DNA of 64,000 bases from contig NC_053143.1 in NCBI RefSeq assembly GCF_016808335.1, positions 4,311,398 through 4,375,397 on the forward strand. Direction: 5' to 3'. This DNA is from Panicum virgatum (lineage: Eukaryota > Streptophyta > Magnoliopsida > Poales > Poaceae). Within the stretch, counting starts at the first letter, position 1. Each line of letters starts with the position of its first letter. The translations under genes and the position numbers were made by a program. Below, piece by piece: positions 11,558 through 24,114 of this stretch. The notes beneath the pieces are model-generated. The model made no database searches. It was not told the DNA's origin and saw nothing but the letters and a program-made list of their open reading frames with translations.

Positions 11558-13139
11558 TGAGGAATGTTGAGTACTCTATCCTGCTTGTGATGAGTGAATT
11601 GTCAACCGTGCGGTGTGATCGTGCGCTTGGTCTTTGGATTGCAGGTACACGGGCGTCGAGTGTCGACGGGGAGCTGCCATGGAGGTGCTGTGGCCGATGG
11701 ACCGTGCGGTGGACGGCGGTGAAGGGCAGCCGGGACCGGAGCTCGGACCGGGCGGCAGCTGTGGCGTCCACTCCTGGATCGAGGGCGCAAGCGGCGACGG
11801 AAGGCGGGTTTCTTAGTTTGCGCCACAAAACCAAGGAGGCGGACGGCGGTCGAAGACGCCAAGTCGTGGAGGCACGGGCGTCGGTCTCGGGACTGACGGA
11901 GGCGACAGGCGTCGACGACGTCTAGGGCCTCGCTGCGGGCGAGGAGGTGACGGGCGTCGGGCGGCGTCTAGGGCCGTCAGAAGGCCGAGGCGGGAATGGC
12001 GTCTAGGGCCACGACGTGGAGGCGGGAATCTTCCCGCGCGTGAGGTTTTGGCGGTTTTCTCAAAACCGGCCACCTACCCAGGTTTCGCGGACCCTCCAAA
12101 ACCGCGGACTTGATCTTCATCAAGATGGCGGCATCGCAGAGAAGACTTCGTTTCGAAGAAAGAACCTCGGCCGTCGGATGAGATCGTGTACAGGGGTGCT
12201 GCAGGCCAACCGGTCTGACCGGTCCAGCGTACCGGTCTGACCGGTCCCGCGGGTATAAATACCCCTTCACTTGTGTTAGGTTAATTGCGGCTTTTGTAAT
12301 CTATTCGTGGACTCCTCTGTTCTCCAGGCCGCCGCCCCTGTGTTCCTCTCCCTCTGTTCCTCTCTTTAGAGTAGGTTTTGATTATGGAGTTGTGAGACTT
12401 TGTATTGGATTTGATTGGGAAAGGAGGCCCCATCCTCCTTGTGCCCTCTAGGCTTTTGAATCAATCCAATTCCCTAGTTTTTGTGCCCTTGTGTGATGGA
12501 TTTCTATTTCGTTTTTGGTGCACATGATTGCTAGGATTCTACGAGCTCTTTGTTGTGATTCTCGTGCTTCTGATCCTGTCCCAAACCCTCTGGAATCACG
12601 AGCTCTTTTGAATTGGATTTCTTGAGTTTTTGAGAAAACTCCAATCATTCTTGATCTCCCCTCGAATTCTCGAGATTCTTTGATCTTTAGGACGAGATCT
12701 CTTGGGGATATGTTCACGGGGTAGGGGCGAAGCAATCCCCCAAGTTTCATCGATTTTCGTGGTCGTTTGGTTGAGATTCATCATTTGAATCCAAGTTTTC
12801 GGGGGTTTTCTGGGTTCCACCGGTCAGACCGGTAGGCAAGACCGGTCTGCTAGTTTTTGAACAGACTCGACCAGTCAGACCGGTCCTGTGCACCGGTCAG
12901 ACCGGTCCAGGCAGATCAGTTCTGCAGTTTTTCCGATTCCCTTCCGATCTGCTTCGTGGTTTCGCTCGCTCGTTCGAGGCCTTTTGTGTTGGTTTAGTTT
13001 TTCAATAGCTACTTCGAACTTTGGTCAGAACGCTTGAGGGTTTGGTTGATTTTGGGATATAGGCCGACTGGTTGAATTTCGAAAGAAATTTTGATCGGCT
13101 CCCATTCACCCCCCTCTGGTCGCCGGCTTCGGTCCCTCA
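11558..13139 (+). repeat. 3' LTR of the gag-only retrotransposon
   Basis: 1582 bp, colinear with the 5' LTR. It is shorter mainly because it has two rather than four promoter palindromes; a second palindrome cluster is at 12819-12909. Confidence 0.92.
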
Positions 13140-13144
13140 ATCGG

Positions 13145-13450
13145 GAATCTGTAAGTCGTGGATCGGGAATCTGTAAGTCGAGAAACATTCATATCTTATA
13201 ACATTATTAGTATAATTGTGATAAGAGGATATTTGACGAATAGCAAGGGTCTGCTTTGTAAAGTTCTATATGCTGACAATTTATTGTTCGTCACCAGTAG
13301 TATGTGACTGATTACCAATGTATCTGAGAGACATGTCTGTCTTCAGCTTCTACTGAACCTGTTGGAACTGAACGATTTTGGTGCTTACTGATGCAGCTGT
13401 ATATCTTCATCTTTTGGGCTTTTATTTGTTCTGATGTGATAATCCGAAGT
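13145..13450. other. Host flank between two retroelement insertions
   Basis: Continues the NCA1 3' flank. Joining the two sides of the retrotransposon at ATCGG recreates a 22-bp tandem repeat (GTGGATCGGGAATCTGTAAG...) in the original site. Ends at GAAGT, the target of the solo LTR. No gene is seen. Confidence 0.6.
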
Positions 13451-16324
13451 TGTCACACCCGGTTTTAAGGACAAAACCGAATGCATAGCTATATGTATGC
13501 CAAGATCAAGTTTCATACATATAGAGACATTATAAGTGAATAATCAGCAACAGTATCACGTAAAAATGAACTAAAACAAATAAAAGACTATCAGAGTTAT
13601 ACAGCTTATCCTAGAAAAGGAGACTCCAAACTTCACAGGCAATCGACTGGGGGTTGCGCATGCCTAGAACTCAGCAACATCTTCAAAAGACTTCACCACA
13701 ACTTTCTCCTTCTGAGCAGCAGTAAGTAAGGGTGAGTACACTTATGGTTGGTACTCAGCAAGGCCACAAGAAATAACCAGAATGTGATTTATATCCATCT
13801 TTAAGTTTATTAATCATGTGAGGGTCCAAGCCGCTCGTGACCGTGGGCACGGCTGATATATCAGTTTTACACTCTGCAGATGTTGTACACTTTCACCACA
13901 ATTCGTGTAAAAGTTCCGAAGAACTTTGAACCCAACCACGCAATATGCTAGCTAGGCACAATACCACACTTCCGAGTTGTGATTGCATAGGGACGCTACG
14001 AGGCCTTTACAAAGATTCCCTAACATATGACAATCCGCTAAGGTTTCAAGTCAAAGTGGTCATAACACTGTCCTAATGAGGTGGTACCAATTGCCCCAAG
14101 AGGACCGAGCTATACCCCATCGATGCGTCCCCTCTTGACCTTTCGGTAAGATTGTCACATGATAGAGTCTCTAATTAATTAGCCAAGACCAGAGCCATAT
14201 GATATTGTGGTTGTACTGTTTTCTTGGGTGGTTCTCCATGTTCCAATTAAATCACAATACTCTTATAAATAAGCATAGATAGAAGTATGGCTAGGGTCAC
14301 TTGCCTTTCTCCAACGAAAAACTATTCTTACTGCTCTTCCGCTCTGGCTCACATGGAAATCTTGATTCTTCAATCTTCGAACAGCGATTCTTCTACTCGA
14401 AGCAATCATCGAGCAAACATACAAAGCAAACAAAAAGATAAAACTAAGAACATTACACCATAACAAGAGAAAGACTTTAAAATAACGTACTAAAGGATAG
14501 GGCTCGTTGCTATGGTTATGAGAGCGCAAGAAACGCGGAAAACAGAACTAGAACGACAAATCTATGGATTAAACTGTGCTTCAGGGACCTAGTCGCGATT
14601 GACTATAAACGTGACAGGCTAGCAAAAAGGATTTGTGAGGCAAAATAAAGTGTGCTCACAAAGGATAACAAAGTAATAAGGCTACTACACACGTTGCGAG
14701 GATCACGTGAGCGCAAGATTTGATGAAAACGGAGCTAAAACGAAGAAGTTATGGCTAAAACATGGTTCTAGGGACTTGTTTGCAATAGATTTAAACTTTC
14801 AGGGGCTAGCTCTAAAGAAACCAGGGACTAAAATGAGATTAAACCTAAGATACAGGGGCTAGCTTGCAAAACAACGCACTAAGGATGGCGGGTCCTATTT
14901 TGGAGAAACTCAGGGGTTAAACCATAAAAGAAAGGACTGGTTTGTAAATTCTTTTCACCTAGCATGGACCGTGGGTTGATTTGCATGAAACCGAGGGTCT
15001 CTTTTGCAAAACAACCACACGAACCGGTATCTAGGGTTCTGGGGCGTCGAATCTGGATCTAACGGCTTGGATCGATCGGAGAAACTAATCTAATCTAAAC
15101 CGTAGAAAGCGGATCAGGCGGCCGGGATCAGGTCGGGGACGCGGCGGCGGCGCGCGACACCGGCGGCAAACGGGGCGCGGCGGCGATCACGCCGGAGTAA
15201 CGCGAACTCACGTTCCGGGCATGATTCGTCTCGGGTTTTTGCACGGGAAGGTTGCGCGCGATGCCAGGAACTCGATTGTGGCTTCTACACGGGCGGAGCA
15301 GGGCGGGGAGATGGCTCTGCGGTGAGCGGCGGCGAAGCAGAGTCGGCGAACACATGCGTGCGCGTAGGAGCGTGAAGGGGAGGGGAAAAACAGCCGGCGA
15401 CAGTGCTCACCTTGATGCGAAACCTCTGAACATCTAGGACGCGGCGGAGCAAGCTCTTGCGGCGGCGGGGCGGAGCTCCGATGCGGCGGCGATGGCGTGG
15501 CAGAGGCTAGGGTTCTGGGCGCAGGCGAGGGCGGCGACTTGCTAGGGTTGGGGTTCCAGGGGGGTGCGGCGGCGCTATTTAAAGGGCCGCGAGGCCGCCT
15601 CGGCGTGTGGGTCCGGGGCCGCGGGGGGCGTGCCCAGCATGGATTCGGTTGCCGAATCCCGGTCGAAATCGAATTGGAGTCCGGTGCGGCTGCGGCTCGT
15701 GCGGGGTCCGGGTCGGCGCGTGCGCACAGTGGGTCTGCAGTGGGAGCCTCGGGGTCGATTAGCTCGGGCGGAGGCCCGTGGGCAGCGGCGGAGGGCGAGC
15801 GCGGGGCCAGGAGCAGAACAGCGCGGCCGGTGGTCCAGCGGCAGCGACGCAGGCGAGCAGGAGGGGGAAGACGGATCCGACGGGCAGGGCCCGCGTGTCG
15901 GCGACGCAGGAGGGGGAGGCGCGGGGACGGGCTGGCACGCTCATCGGGCCAGGGGAAAAAGTTGGGCCGAGGCTTGGGCTGCGGGAAAGAAGAAAGGAAA
16001 AGGGTCGGGCTGAGATTGCTGGGCTAAAACGTTTTCCTTTTTCTTTTCTCAAAACCAAACAAACAAATTCAATTCAAATTCAAACTCAAAGATTTGAATT
16101 CAAAATTGAATCACAAACAATAAAACAAATGCAAGGCAGCATGGATGGACAACAACAAAACATTTTCGCTAAATTTTATAAAAACAACCCATCATTATTT
16201 ATTTTTACTAAATTCTCTGTGGAGAAAAAATAAATGTTGGAAAATATTTAAAATTATGAGAAAATTGTTGTTTTATTTTTAATTTTAATCACATCCTGAA
16301 ATTCAAAAATTTCAGGGTGTGACA
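13451..16324 (-). mobile_element. Solo LTR, probably of a Ty3/Gypsy element
   Basis: A 2874-bp unit begins TGTCACACCCGG and ends GGGTGTGACA, and is flanked by the 5-bp duplication GAAGT (13446-13450, 16325-16329). TG...CA ends, a 5-bp TSD and the absence of PBS, gag or pol indicate an LTR left by recombination between two LTRs. On the minus strand a TTTAAATA box near 15575-15585 is followed by GC-rich leader-like sequence and a plausible splice donor near 15410, so the LTR promoter most likely reads leftwards. The long GC-rich frames in 15000-16050 have no protein likeness and are composition artefacts. Family assignment rests on LTR length and termini only. Confidence 0.75.
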
Positions 16325-16329
16325 GAAGT

Positions 16330-17693
16330 GGACATAATTTAAAGAGCTGGATTATCACAGGTATAAATAGTGCTAGCTAGCTACTAATGTATCACAGAAT
16401 CAAAAAAAAGGTGTGCCTGAAACAAGCAACATACTTTTTTTCCAAAGAAAAAAAATAGAAAAAGGAAAAACAGCAATGCATATCATATAGTTTTAGCTGT
16501 TTTCTTTGTCAGTTTGGTCAGGAAAATGCCACATTAGTGCTTTTCATGACTATATTCCTTCGCTTTATGAAAAGATGGATATATCATACCTAATTAAAGC
16601 CTTCCATCCATCATGAAAGGGGGGAAACAGCTAAAACTAAAAGAGACAGCCTTTCCCCCTCTAAACCTGCCATGGCCGATCACTGCACCCAAAAAACTAG
16701 CCTTGTGGATATGCAAACACACAAATGTGACTCTGGTTTCTTTTGCTAGTAGTATATATCCTCCTCTTTTTTTTTTCTGCTTTTCCGATGCTTTCCCCAC
16801 ATCTCTCCTCTTTTCCTCTTTCTCCTCCAGTCACTTCTTTTGTAGCGTTTGCTTGGCGTTTTTTAATTGCTTTGTTTCTAATCATGAACTCCGTCTTTTG
16901 TGTGGCTTTTGGACCAAATATAGGGCGAAGAGACGGGCCATGGCGGCTTTTGACTGAAAATGCTTCAGGGCCAGAGATTTTGACCAAAACTTTTACCGCC
17001 ATGGCGGCCGTATGCATCAGTTGAATTGTTTGTAGGTCTCGCTAATTCTTATCTTCATAGGTAGTATTAACTTCTCCTTTCATTGAAAACAAATTTTTAA
17101 AGCCGAAACAAAAATTGGAAGAACCAGTGAACCAAAACCGGCGACTAGTTCTTTCAAATTTGCTTGCAGTTCCTCTGGCAGCCGTGGAATTTGGAATGGA
17201 TGTATGAAACGGTAGCTGAAAGAACTGATGAGAAGGAAGAGAGAGATTGATGCATCGGGCAGAGATGGATCGACATGATGACAGCCTACTCCTTTGGATC
17301 CAGAGTACGTAGCGATCGAGAGAGCAGCAGACAAAGGTCGATGGATCACGTACGCAGTTCCCGATGGATGCTAGCTGCGTGTGCCTCCATCTCGTGGCCG
17401 TGGCAAACCATGGCCGGAGACCGAGCTAGAGCTTGAGCTACCGGCGTGCATACGGTTGTGTGTCACTCGATCGTTATCTTTTTTTTTTTTTTTGAAATTT
17501 CACTCGATCGTTATCAACAGTGTCGCACGCGTACTACAAGTGGACCTCCAAAAATACGCGCATGCAGGCGTGCAAGATGTACAGCGTAGATCGATGCTGA
17601 GGTCCACACGCGACGCAAGTGTGTATGCATGAACAAATAAAATGAAACAAAGCTGCATGACGCGCGTGTGTGTATAATATATATATATATATA
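16330..17693. other. Intergenic sequence, no gene seen
   Basis: AT-rich with T-runs near 16770 and 17470. A GCCGCCATGGCGGC-like palindromic motif occurs at about 16995-17010 and a partial copy near 16937. A (TA)n tract at about 17676-17692 abuts the CACTA target site. Confidence 0.6.
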
Positions 17694-17719
17694 GACCACT
17701 ACTACAAAAACACTAATTT

Positions 17720-17885
17720 GTCTCGGTAGGGTTTCGCTAATTTGTCTCGGTTGGGAAACCCTTGTTGTCCCGGTTTCCCAACCGGGAACGCCAGGCCGGG
17801 ACAGGGGGGGTCATTTTGTCCCGGGTCTGGCAACCGGGACAAAAGGTGCTACCAGCGCCACGTGGCCAATCGGGACAAAAGGTCC
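17720..17885. repeat. Left subterminal repeats of the CACTA element
   Basis: Several direct and inverted copies of (T)TGTCCCGG / CCGGGACAAAAGG within about 190 bp of the left end. Such clusters bind the element-encoded TNPA-type protein in En/Spm. Confidence 0.8.
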
Positions 17886-18299
17886 TTTTTTTTCCTGTTT
17901 TTCTTTTCTCAATTCTTTTTTCTATTTCAATTATACTTTTGCATTTCAATTAAACTTATGTATTGGAATTCAATATGTATGATCTCCACTAATATATACA
18001 TATATATATTGTTACTTATATAATATTTGCCCTAGATAGTTTTCATATATAAATTAATTTACTTATATATATATGTATACACATATCTATACATGTGAAT
18101 TCCTTTATATATGAAAATGTCTAGGACCAATATTATATATATATATATAGACACACACACATATATATTATTGGAGTGCTTATATATATAATACATACAT
18201 ACTCATAAATAGAAATTTAATACATACACACACATATATATTTACATAGGTATATTCGTTCTTAATTACATATATACGCGTATATTATCATATTTGCTG

Positions 18300-19690
18300 C
18301 GATTGTTAATATTAGATAGTCCATCAAAGTAGAATTCGCCTTTTGGATCGAGAACTTGCTAAACAATAAATTCAGACAATTGTTCTTGAATCGCCATAAT
18401 CTTTTCCTCCGGTATGAGTTTATCGCGCATCTCCTCGACCTATGGAAAAAGAAGATAATTAATTTCGACTAATTAAAATACGAGTTCAAATATTAACAAG
18501 TTTTTTACTTACTTCCTCCTCCCAATCTGTCCAGGCCCTTGGAGGACCTACCAGACCATGGATGTTCTCGCATACATAGTATGCGCATAAATTAGTGCCT
18601 TGTTTCTGCCTCATACACTTTAAGAGAGAAGAAATTATCATGTATTTACATGAATATATAATAAAACTAATGAATCGTGCAACAAATCATCCAAGTGCGT
18701 ACCGCAAAATCTGTCTTGATCTTCAATTCCTTGTCAAATTTGCCTGAATGATTTTTAGTGAATTGTTTCCAAATTCTATGTATGATTAGAACAATTATAG
18801 TCAAGTAACAAAGTTATTCAAATTATCGGTCATCGACGGAGTAGTGGTAGAATTACTTTTTCATCATGTTAAGAAGATTTTCGTATTGTTCTGGATTTCT
18901 CCTCAATGAGTCCATAACCATGAGTAGTCTCTTCTCAGGAATTATGACAATTAGGACCCAGTGTTCACTGCAAGATTATACGGAGGCAGTTCTTGGTAGT
19001 TAAGGTTTAAACAATTCGATTACAGAATAGAAAGAGTTAAACGGAAGGAATCACTCACACAAAGTTGTAAGGAAACAATATCATTTGCTTGTTGTGATGA
19101 ACGCTTATGTACTTGAACAAGTTTTGGAATAGCTCATCAGAAGTGTCGCGTAGAATCCTCCAATTACAAGTAATTGGGTCAATGAAGCCGAGGTGAGAGT
19201 ATCCCTTTCTCCTGCAAGTTTGTATCTCCATTCTACATGATACCGAATAAATCAAGGGATCAGTATGTTAAGATCATGCAAAACAATACGTAAGGAGAGT
19301 AAAATATTTACAGAACCCACAAGCCGACCATAGAGATGTCGAGGTCCTCCTGATGGAATAGTTGGTAAATTTCTTCCCAGTTTATCCATATAATGGCCTC
19401 CCCCCGTAAGAAATCGTTATCTTTAATCTTTGCGCCCTGCATGAAGATGCAATCGGCTATCGCACGCATGTAGTGCTGGTGCAGCTTATACATTTGCGTT
19501 GGAAGCACAGACACTACTTCGGTTGGTACAAGAGATTTGCCCAGCTCATACGTCCATTTGACGACCACATCGGCCTTTGGAATATCTTCTCCCCCTGCAA
19601 TTTGAGCCGCCGTCAGGTTTGATTCTTTCAAAAATGTAACAAAGTCTTGTTGTTGCGTCGTCTGTCCCGGTTGGAAGGAAGGCGGAGGTT
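18300..19690 (-). pseudogene. CACTA second gene: Ulp1-like cysteine protease (C48) remnant
   Basis: Many grass CACTA elements carry a gene with a Ulp1/SENP-like peptidase domain of uncertain role in transposition. Reading leftwards, pieces separated by intron-like gaps are: LKESNLTAAQIAGGEDIPKA to HQEDLDISMVGLWVL (about 19690-19308), MEIQTCRRKGYSHLGFIDPI to MILFPYNFV (19237-19055), EHWVLIVIIPEKRLLMVMDS (about 18960-18845), RIWKQFTKNHSGKFDKELKI (about 18780-18705), MRQKQGTNLCAYYVCENIHG (about 18615-18500), and MRDKLIPEEKIMAIQEQLSE (about 18440-18330). The HW, MDS and QGTNLC patches match the His, Asp and Gln/Cys of the protease core. A stop interrupts the last piece (SEFIV stop QVLDPKG). Exon borders are approximate. 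Confidence 0.75.
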
Positions 19691-19920
19691 AAGGGACATA
19701 TATAGGGGGCCCCCTTTTGTCCCGGGTGAAGCCACGACCCGGGATAAAAGGCCCTTTTGTCCCGGGTCGTGGCTTACCTGGGACAAAAGGGGGGGGGGGC
19801 TTTTGTCCCGGGTGAATCCACCACCCGGGACAAAAGGTGTTTTTGGGCGGGCCGGGAAAATTTCCAGCCCGCGGCCCACCTTTAGTCCCCGAGTAGATCT
19901 ATCACCCGGGACAAAAGGGG
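19665..19920. repeat. Internal block of CACTA subterminal-type repeats
   Basis: About eight direct and inverted copies of CTTTTGTCCCGGGT / ACCCGGGACAAAAGG, separated by GC-rich spacers. The block lies between the transposase remnant and the protease gene, about 2 kb from the nearest end. The same motif is found in the true subterminal regions. Confidence 0.8.
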
Positions 19921-20569
19921 CCCGTTTTTTCTCATTCCCGCCAAATCTTATGTTTGTTTTTGTTTCTTTTTACTTCTCTTTTAAAATAGGCTTTCATTTG
20001 TTAATTCAGTTAATAAAATTATGATTCCAAAAATTATGGAACAAAATTTCTTATCTCTATATAAACTTGATACACGCAACAAAAATAATTAATTTTCATT
20101 CAAGTGATTGGGTCAACGAAATATCTAACTTTTTTGAAATCATATTTGTTATTTTGACCATGAAAAAATATATTAGGTGAACAAATTTTTTAAAACGGTT
20201 GATTTTCGACAGAAAGTGGATTCTATCACGATATTAACATTTAAAAAGTGAATTTTACATAAAATTAAGCAATTTCATGATATTAATGAGTAGTGTGTGA
20301 GTTTAAGAGATAGTGTGTGTTAGTGAGATTGTGTGTGTTAATGAGAGAGCATAGTGTGTTAATGTGAATGTAATTTCATGAAATAAATAAAATTAGTTGA
20401 GTAATCCATTATTGAATGAAAATTATAATTGAGTCTGGTAATTAAGTGAAAAATATAAAAAATGATATATATAACACATAAAGTATAATTGTACAGTACA
20501 TATATAATCAAAGTATTCGAATTGCGATTACATTTTTATACAATAATATAAATTGATTCAAGTACATGA

Positions 20570-23500
20570 AGGACACAAATGTCCCTTGATTATGATCATG
20601 GCGCAAGTATGGAGCATCATCATTGGCTAGCAGGATGCATGGATTAGCATTTACTTCGAAAGATGGAATGGCAACAAAATTATTATATTCTTATGACAAG
20701 TCTGTCTTGTCCTCCACTCCAACGATGTTTCTCTTTCCTGATAGAACTATGTGTTGCTTAGGCTCATGCTTTTGCTTGTTTATCCCCTTCTTTGGCTTGC
20801 TGGACATGTCCTTAATGTAGAAAACCTGAGCGACATCCTGGGCTAGGACAAATGGCTCGTCTCTATACACAAGATTGTTGAGATCAACTATTGTCATCCC
20901 ATACTCATCTTTTGTTACCCCTCCTCCAGATAGCTTAACTCATTGGCAACGAAATAGAGCCACCTTGAAATTGGGACCGTAATCCAGCTCCCATATCTAT
21001 TCAATGTAGTCGTAATATGTATCCTTTTTTCCATTATTGTCCGTGGCATCCATACGAACACCGCTGTTTTGGTTGGTACTCTTTTTATCTTGGGCTATCG
21101 TATAAAATGTGTTTCCATTTATCTCGTACCCTTGGTATGTTAAGATATTCCAAGATGCCCCCCTAGCCAATAAGAACAGTTGTTCACTTATATCCATATT
21201 ATGCATTAGATGTTTCTGCAATCAGCTGCAGAAAGTGTTCATGTGCTCACGTGTAATCCATGCCTCAGACTTTTCCGGGAAATTAGATAGCAGAATTTTC
21301 TTGTGTTCCTCAATATATGGGTCAACCAAGGATGATTGTTGAAGAACCGTATAATGCTCTTTCTTGAATGAGAAATCATCTTTGCAGACATAAGATTTCT
21401 TTCCTAATGTACCCTTTCCAGTTAGACTCCCCTCATATCGTGATTCAGAGACTCCAATCAGTTTAAGGTCATCAATAAAGTCAACACAAAAGTCAATGAC
21501 CTCCTCAGTTCCGTAGGCACTGGCGATGCTTCCTTCTGGACGAGCTCGATTACGAACACATTTCTTGAGTACCCCCATTAACCTTTCGAATGAGAACATA
21601 TTGTGTAGAAATACTGGTCCGAGGATATCAATCTCTTTCACAAGGTGCACTAGAAAATGTGTCATGATGTTGAAGAAAGATGGTGGAAATGTCAGCTCAA
21701 AGCCAACAAGACATTGCACCACATCGTTTTGCAGCTTTATCAAATTCTTCGGGTCAATTATCTTCCGAGAAACTGCGTTGAGGAAGGCACATAGCTTCAT
21801 GATGGTTAACCGGACATTATCAGGCAGAATCCTCCGCAGCACAACCAGAAGAAGTTCGGTTATAAGCACATGGCAGTCATGGGACTTGAGATTTGTAAAT
21901 TTCTTCTCTGCCAAATTTAAGATTCCTTTTATATTGGATGAGTATCCAGATGGAACCTTTATACTGCTCAAGCAGTCAAACATAGTTTCTTTCTCTTCCT
22001 TGCTAAGAGTATAGCTGGCAGGACTTAAGTATTGTCGTTCATTATCTCGCTGTTGTGGATGTAAGGCATCTCGTTCTTCTATACGTTGCAATTTTTGACG
22101 TGCTTCTACTGTATCTTTTGTCTTTCCGTACACTCCCAAGAATGCTATCAGGTTGACGCAAAAATTCTTCGTGAGGTGCATCACATCAATTGCATGACGA
22201 ACATCTAAGACTTCCCAATATGGTAGCTCCCAAAATATAGATTTCTTCTTCCACATGGGCGCCATTCCGTTTTCGTTCGGAAAAGGTTGGCTACCAGATC
22301 CCTTTCCAAAAATAACTTCTAGATCTTTTACCATGTTGAAGATGTCTTTACCACTACGGTGCATCGGTTTTGTTCGGTGGTCCGCTTGGCCTTTGAAATG
22401 CTTGCCCTTCTTTCGTACCGCATGCCTGATGGGAAGAAACCGACGATGACCCATGTATACAACCTTCTTACAGTGAGTCAACCATATATTATCGGTATCA
22501 TCTAAACACTGTGTGCATGCTTTGTATCCCTTGTTCGAATGTCTTGACAAGTTACTAAGAGCAGGCCAGTCATTGATCGTTATGAACAGCAATGATCATA
22601 GGTTGAAGTTTTCCTGTTTGTATTCATCACACATCCGTACACCTTCATCGCCCCAGAGCAATAAGAGTTCTTCGACCAATGGTCTTAGGTACACATCAAT
22701 GTCATTTTCGGGCTGCTTTGGACCCGGGATAAGCACTGGCATCATGATGAACTTTCGTTTCATGCAGAGCCATGGTGGAAGATTGTACATACAAAGAGTC
22801 ACAGGACAAGTGCTATGACCACTGCTCATCTCACCAAAAGGATTCATGCCATCCGTACTCAAACTGAACCTTATGTTTCTCGCATCCAAATCAAATTTAG
22901 GGTACGTTCTATCTATTTTTCTCCACTGCGACCCATCAGCGGGGTGTCTCAACATCGAGTGTTTCTTGCTTTCCTCTTTGTGCCATCACATCAACTTAGC
23001 ATTATCTTTATTACTGAACAGACGCTTCAAACGTGGTATTATAGGCGAATACCACATGACCTTCGCAGGAACTCTCTTTTGGGGAGGCTCCCCCTCGACA
23101 TCTCCAGGATCATCTTTTCTAATCTTGTAACGCAATGCACTGCATATGGGACATGCATCCAAATTCTCGTACTCGCCTCGGTAGAGGATGCAGTCGTTGG
23201 GGCATGCATGTATCTTTTGCACTTCCAATCCTAAAGGCAAACAAGTTGTTTGGCTTCATACGTTGTGGTAGACAATTCGTTGTCCTTAGGAAGCATTTTT
23301 TTAACAAGTTTGAGTAATTCACCAAATCCCTTGTCGGATACACCATTTGTCGCCTTCCATTGCAGCAACTCTAAGGTGGTGCCAAGTTTCTTCAAAACAT
23401 TTTGACAATCTGGGTACAACAACTTACGGTGGTCTTCTAACAACTTCTGGAACTTCAACCTCTCTGTTTCACTCTCACAGTCTGCCTGCACATTGTGCAA

Positions 23501-23887
23501 TGCCTGCCCCAGATCGTCGCTGGGACCATTTTCTGCTACATCTACTTCGGGCTCTTCCATGGGAATATCGTCATCGAATGCACCGATTCCAGCATTCCCG
23601 GGAAAGTGGTCGTCAAAATCTTATTCTTCATTGTCTTCCATGGTAACCCCCTGTTCTCCGTGCTTCGTCCAACAAACATACTTCTCCATGAAACCATTTG
23701 CGAAAATGTGGCTGTGCAGGATTCTTGAAGATGTGTAATCCTTGTTATTGTTGCAATGAACACACGGGTAGCACATAAAACCATTCTGCTTGTTTGCCTC
23801 AGCCACAGACAAAAAATAATACAGGCCATCAATGAATTCTTTTGAACGTCGGTCAGCATTGTACATCCATTGCCGGTCCATCTGCAT
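20570..23887 (-). pseudogene. CACTA Tnp2-type transposase, multiply disabled
   Basis: The DDE-type Tnp2 transposase cuts and joins CACTA ends in the nucleus. Reading leftwards from about 23887: the N-terminal transposase-associated domain (MDRQWMYNADRRSKEFIDG, CYPCVHCNNN); then LVCPLGLEVQKIHACPNDC; PNCILYRGEYENLDACPICS; RFSLSTDGMNPFGEMSSGHS; the Tnp2 core (FVTINDWPALSNLS-like, YMGHRRFLPIRHAVRKKGKH, LDVRHAIDVMHLTKNFCVNL); DUF4218 (CHVLITELLLVVLRRILP, FPPSFFNIMTHFLVHLVKEI); and the DUF4216-like end (NSGVRMDATDNNGKKDTYYD, KLSGGGVTKDEYGMTIVDLN). Stops fall at NEE stop DFDDHF, KLM stop WHKEE, FNL stop SLLF, YIE stop IWELDY, FRCQ stop VKL and DLS stop EYNN. A 1-base deletion near 23232 splits KQLVC from PLGLEV. 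At least two stops are CGA-to-TGA changes. Confidence 0.88.
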
Positions 23888-24114
23888 TTTAAATAAATCG
23901 ATTTGAATTCTTTACATGTATCGAATAAATAAAATATATCAAACCTAAATTAAACTAAATGTAACATAACATGAATAATTAAAAGATCTGCAATATCCAT
24001 CATACATCTTGATTAATTAAAATGAGTACTTAATCCATTACAGAACTTAACAAAGGAGTACTATATATGAAACTTAAAAATTCGGACAACAACATATAGG
24101 TTTTCAACCGTCCT

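Larger units (their letters stand above)
5543..13139 (+). mobile_element. Gag-only (non-autonomous) Copia-type LTR retrotransposon
   Basis: Two long direct repeats (5543-7155 and 11558-13139) start TGAGGAATGTTGAG and end CGGTCCCTCA. They are flanked by the 5-bp duplication ATCGG (5538-5542, 13140-13144). A primer binding site follows the first LTR and a polypurine tract precedes the second, so the element is complete at both ends. The internal 4.4 kb encodes only a decayed gag; I find no protease, integrase, reverse transcriptase or RNase H motif. It must therefore depend on proteins from another element. The LTRs differ by roughly 2-3% by eye, so the insertion is fairly recent. It lies about 350 bp downstream of the NCA1-like gene, in the same orientation. 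Confidence 0.92.

Noticed and set aside
15128..16058. Several long GC-rich frames in the solo LTR
   Set aside because: No conserved motif, overlapping on both strands, and Arg/Gly/Ala composition. They are explained by base composition inside an LTR.
16325..16340. GAAGTGG after the solo LTR as the start of a primer binding site
   Set aside because: The following bases (ACATAA) do not match TATCAGAGC, and GAAGT is explained as the target duplication.
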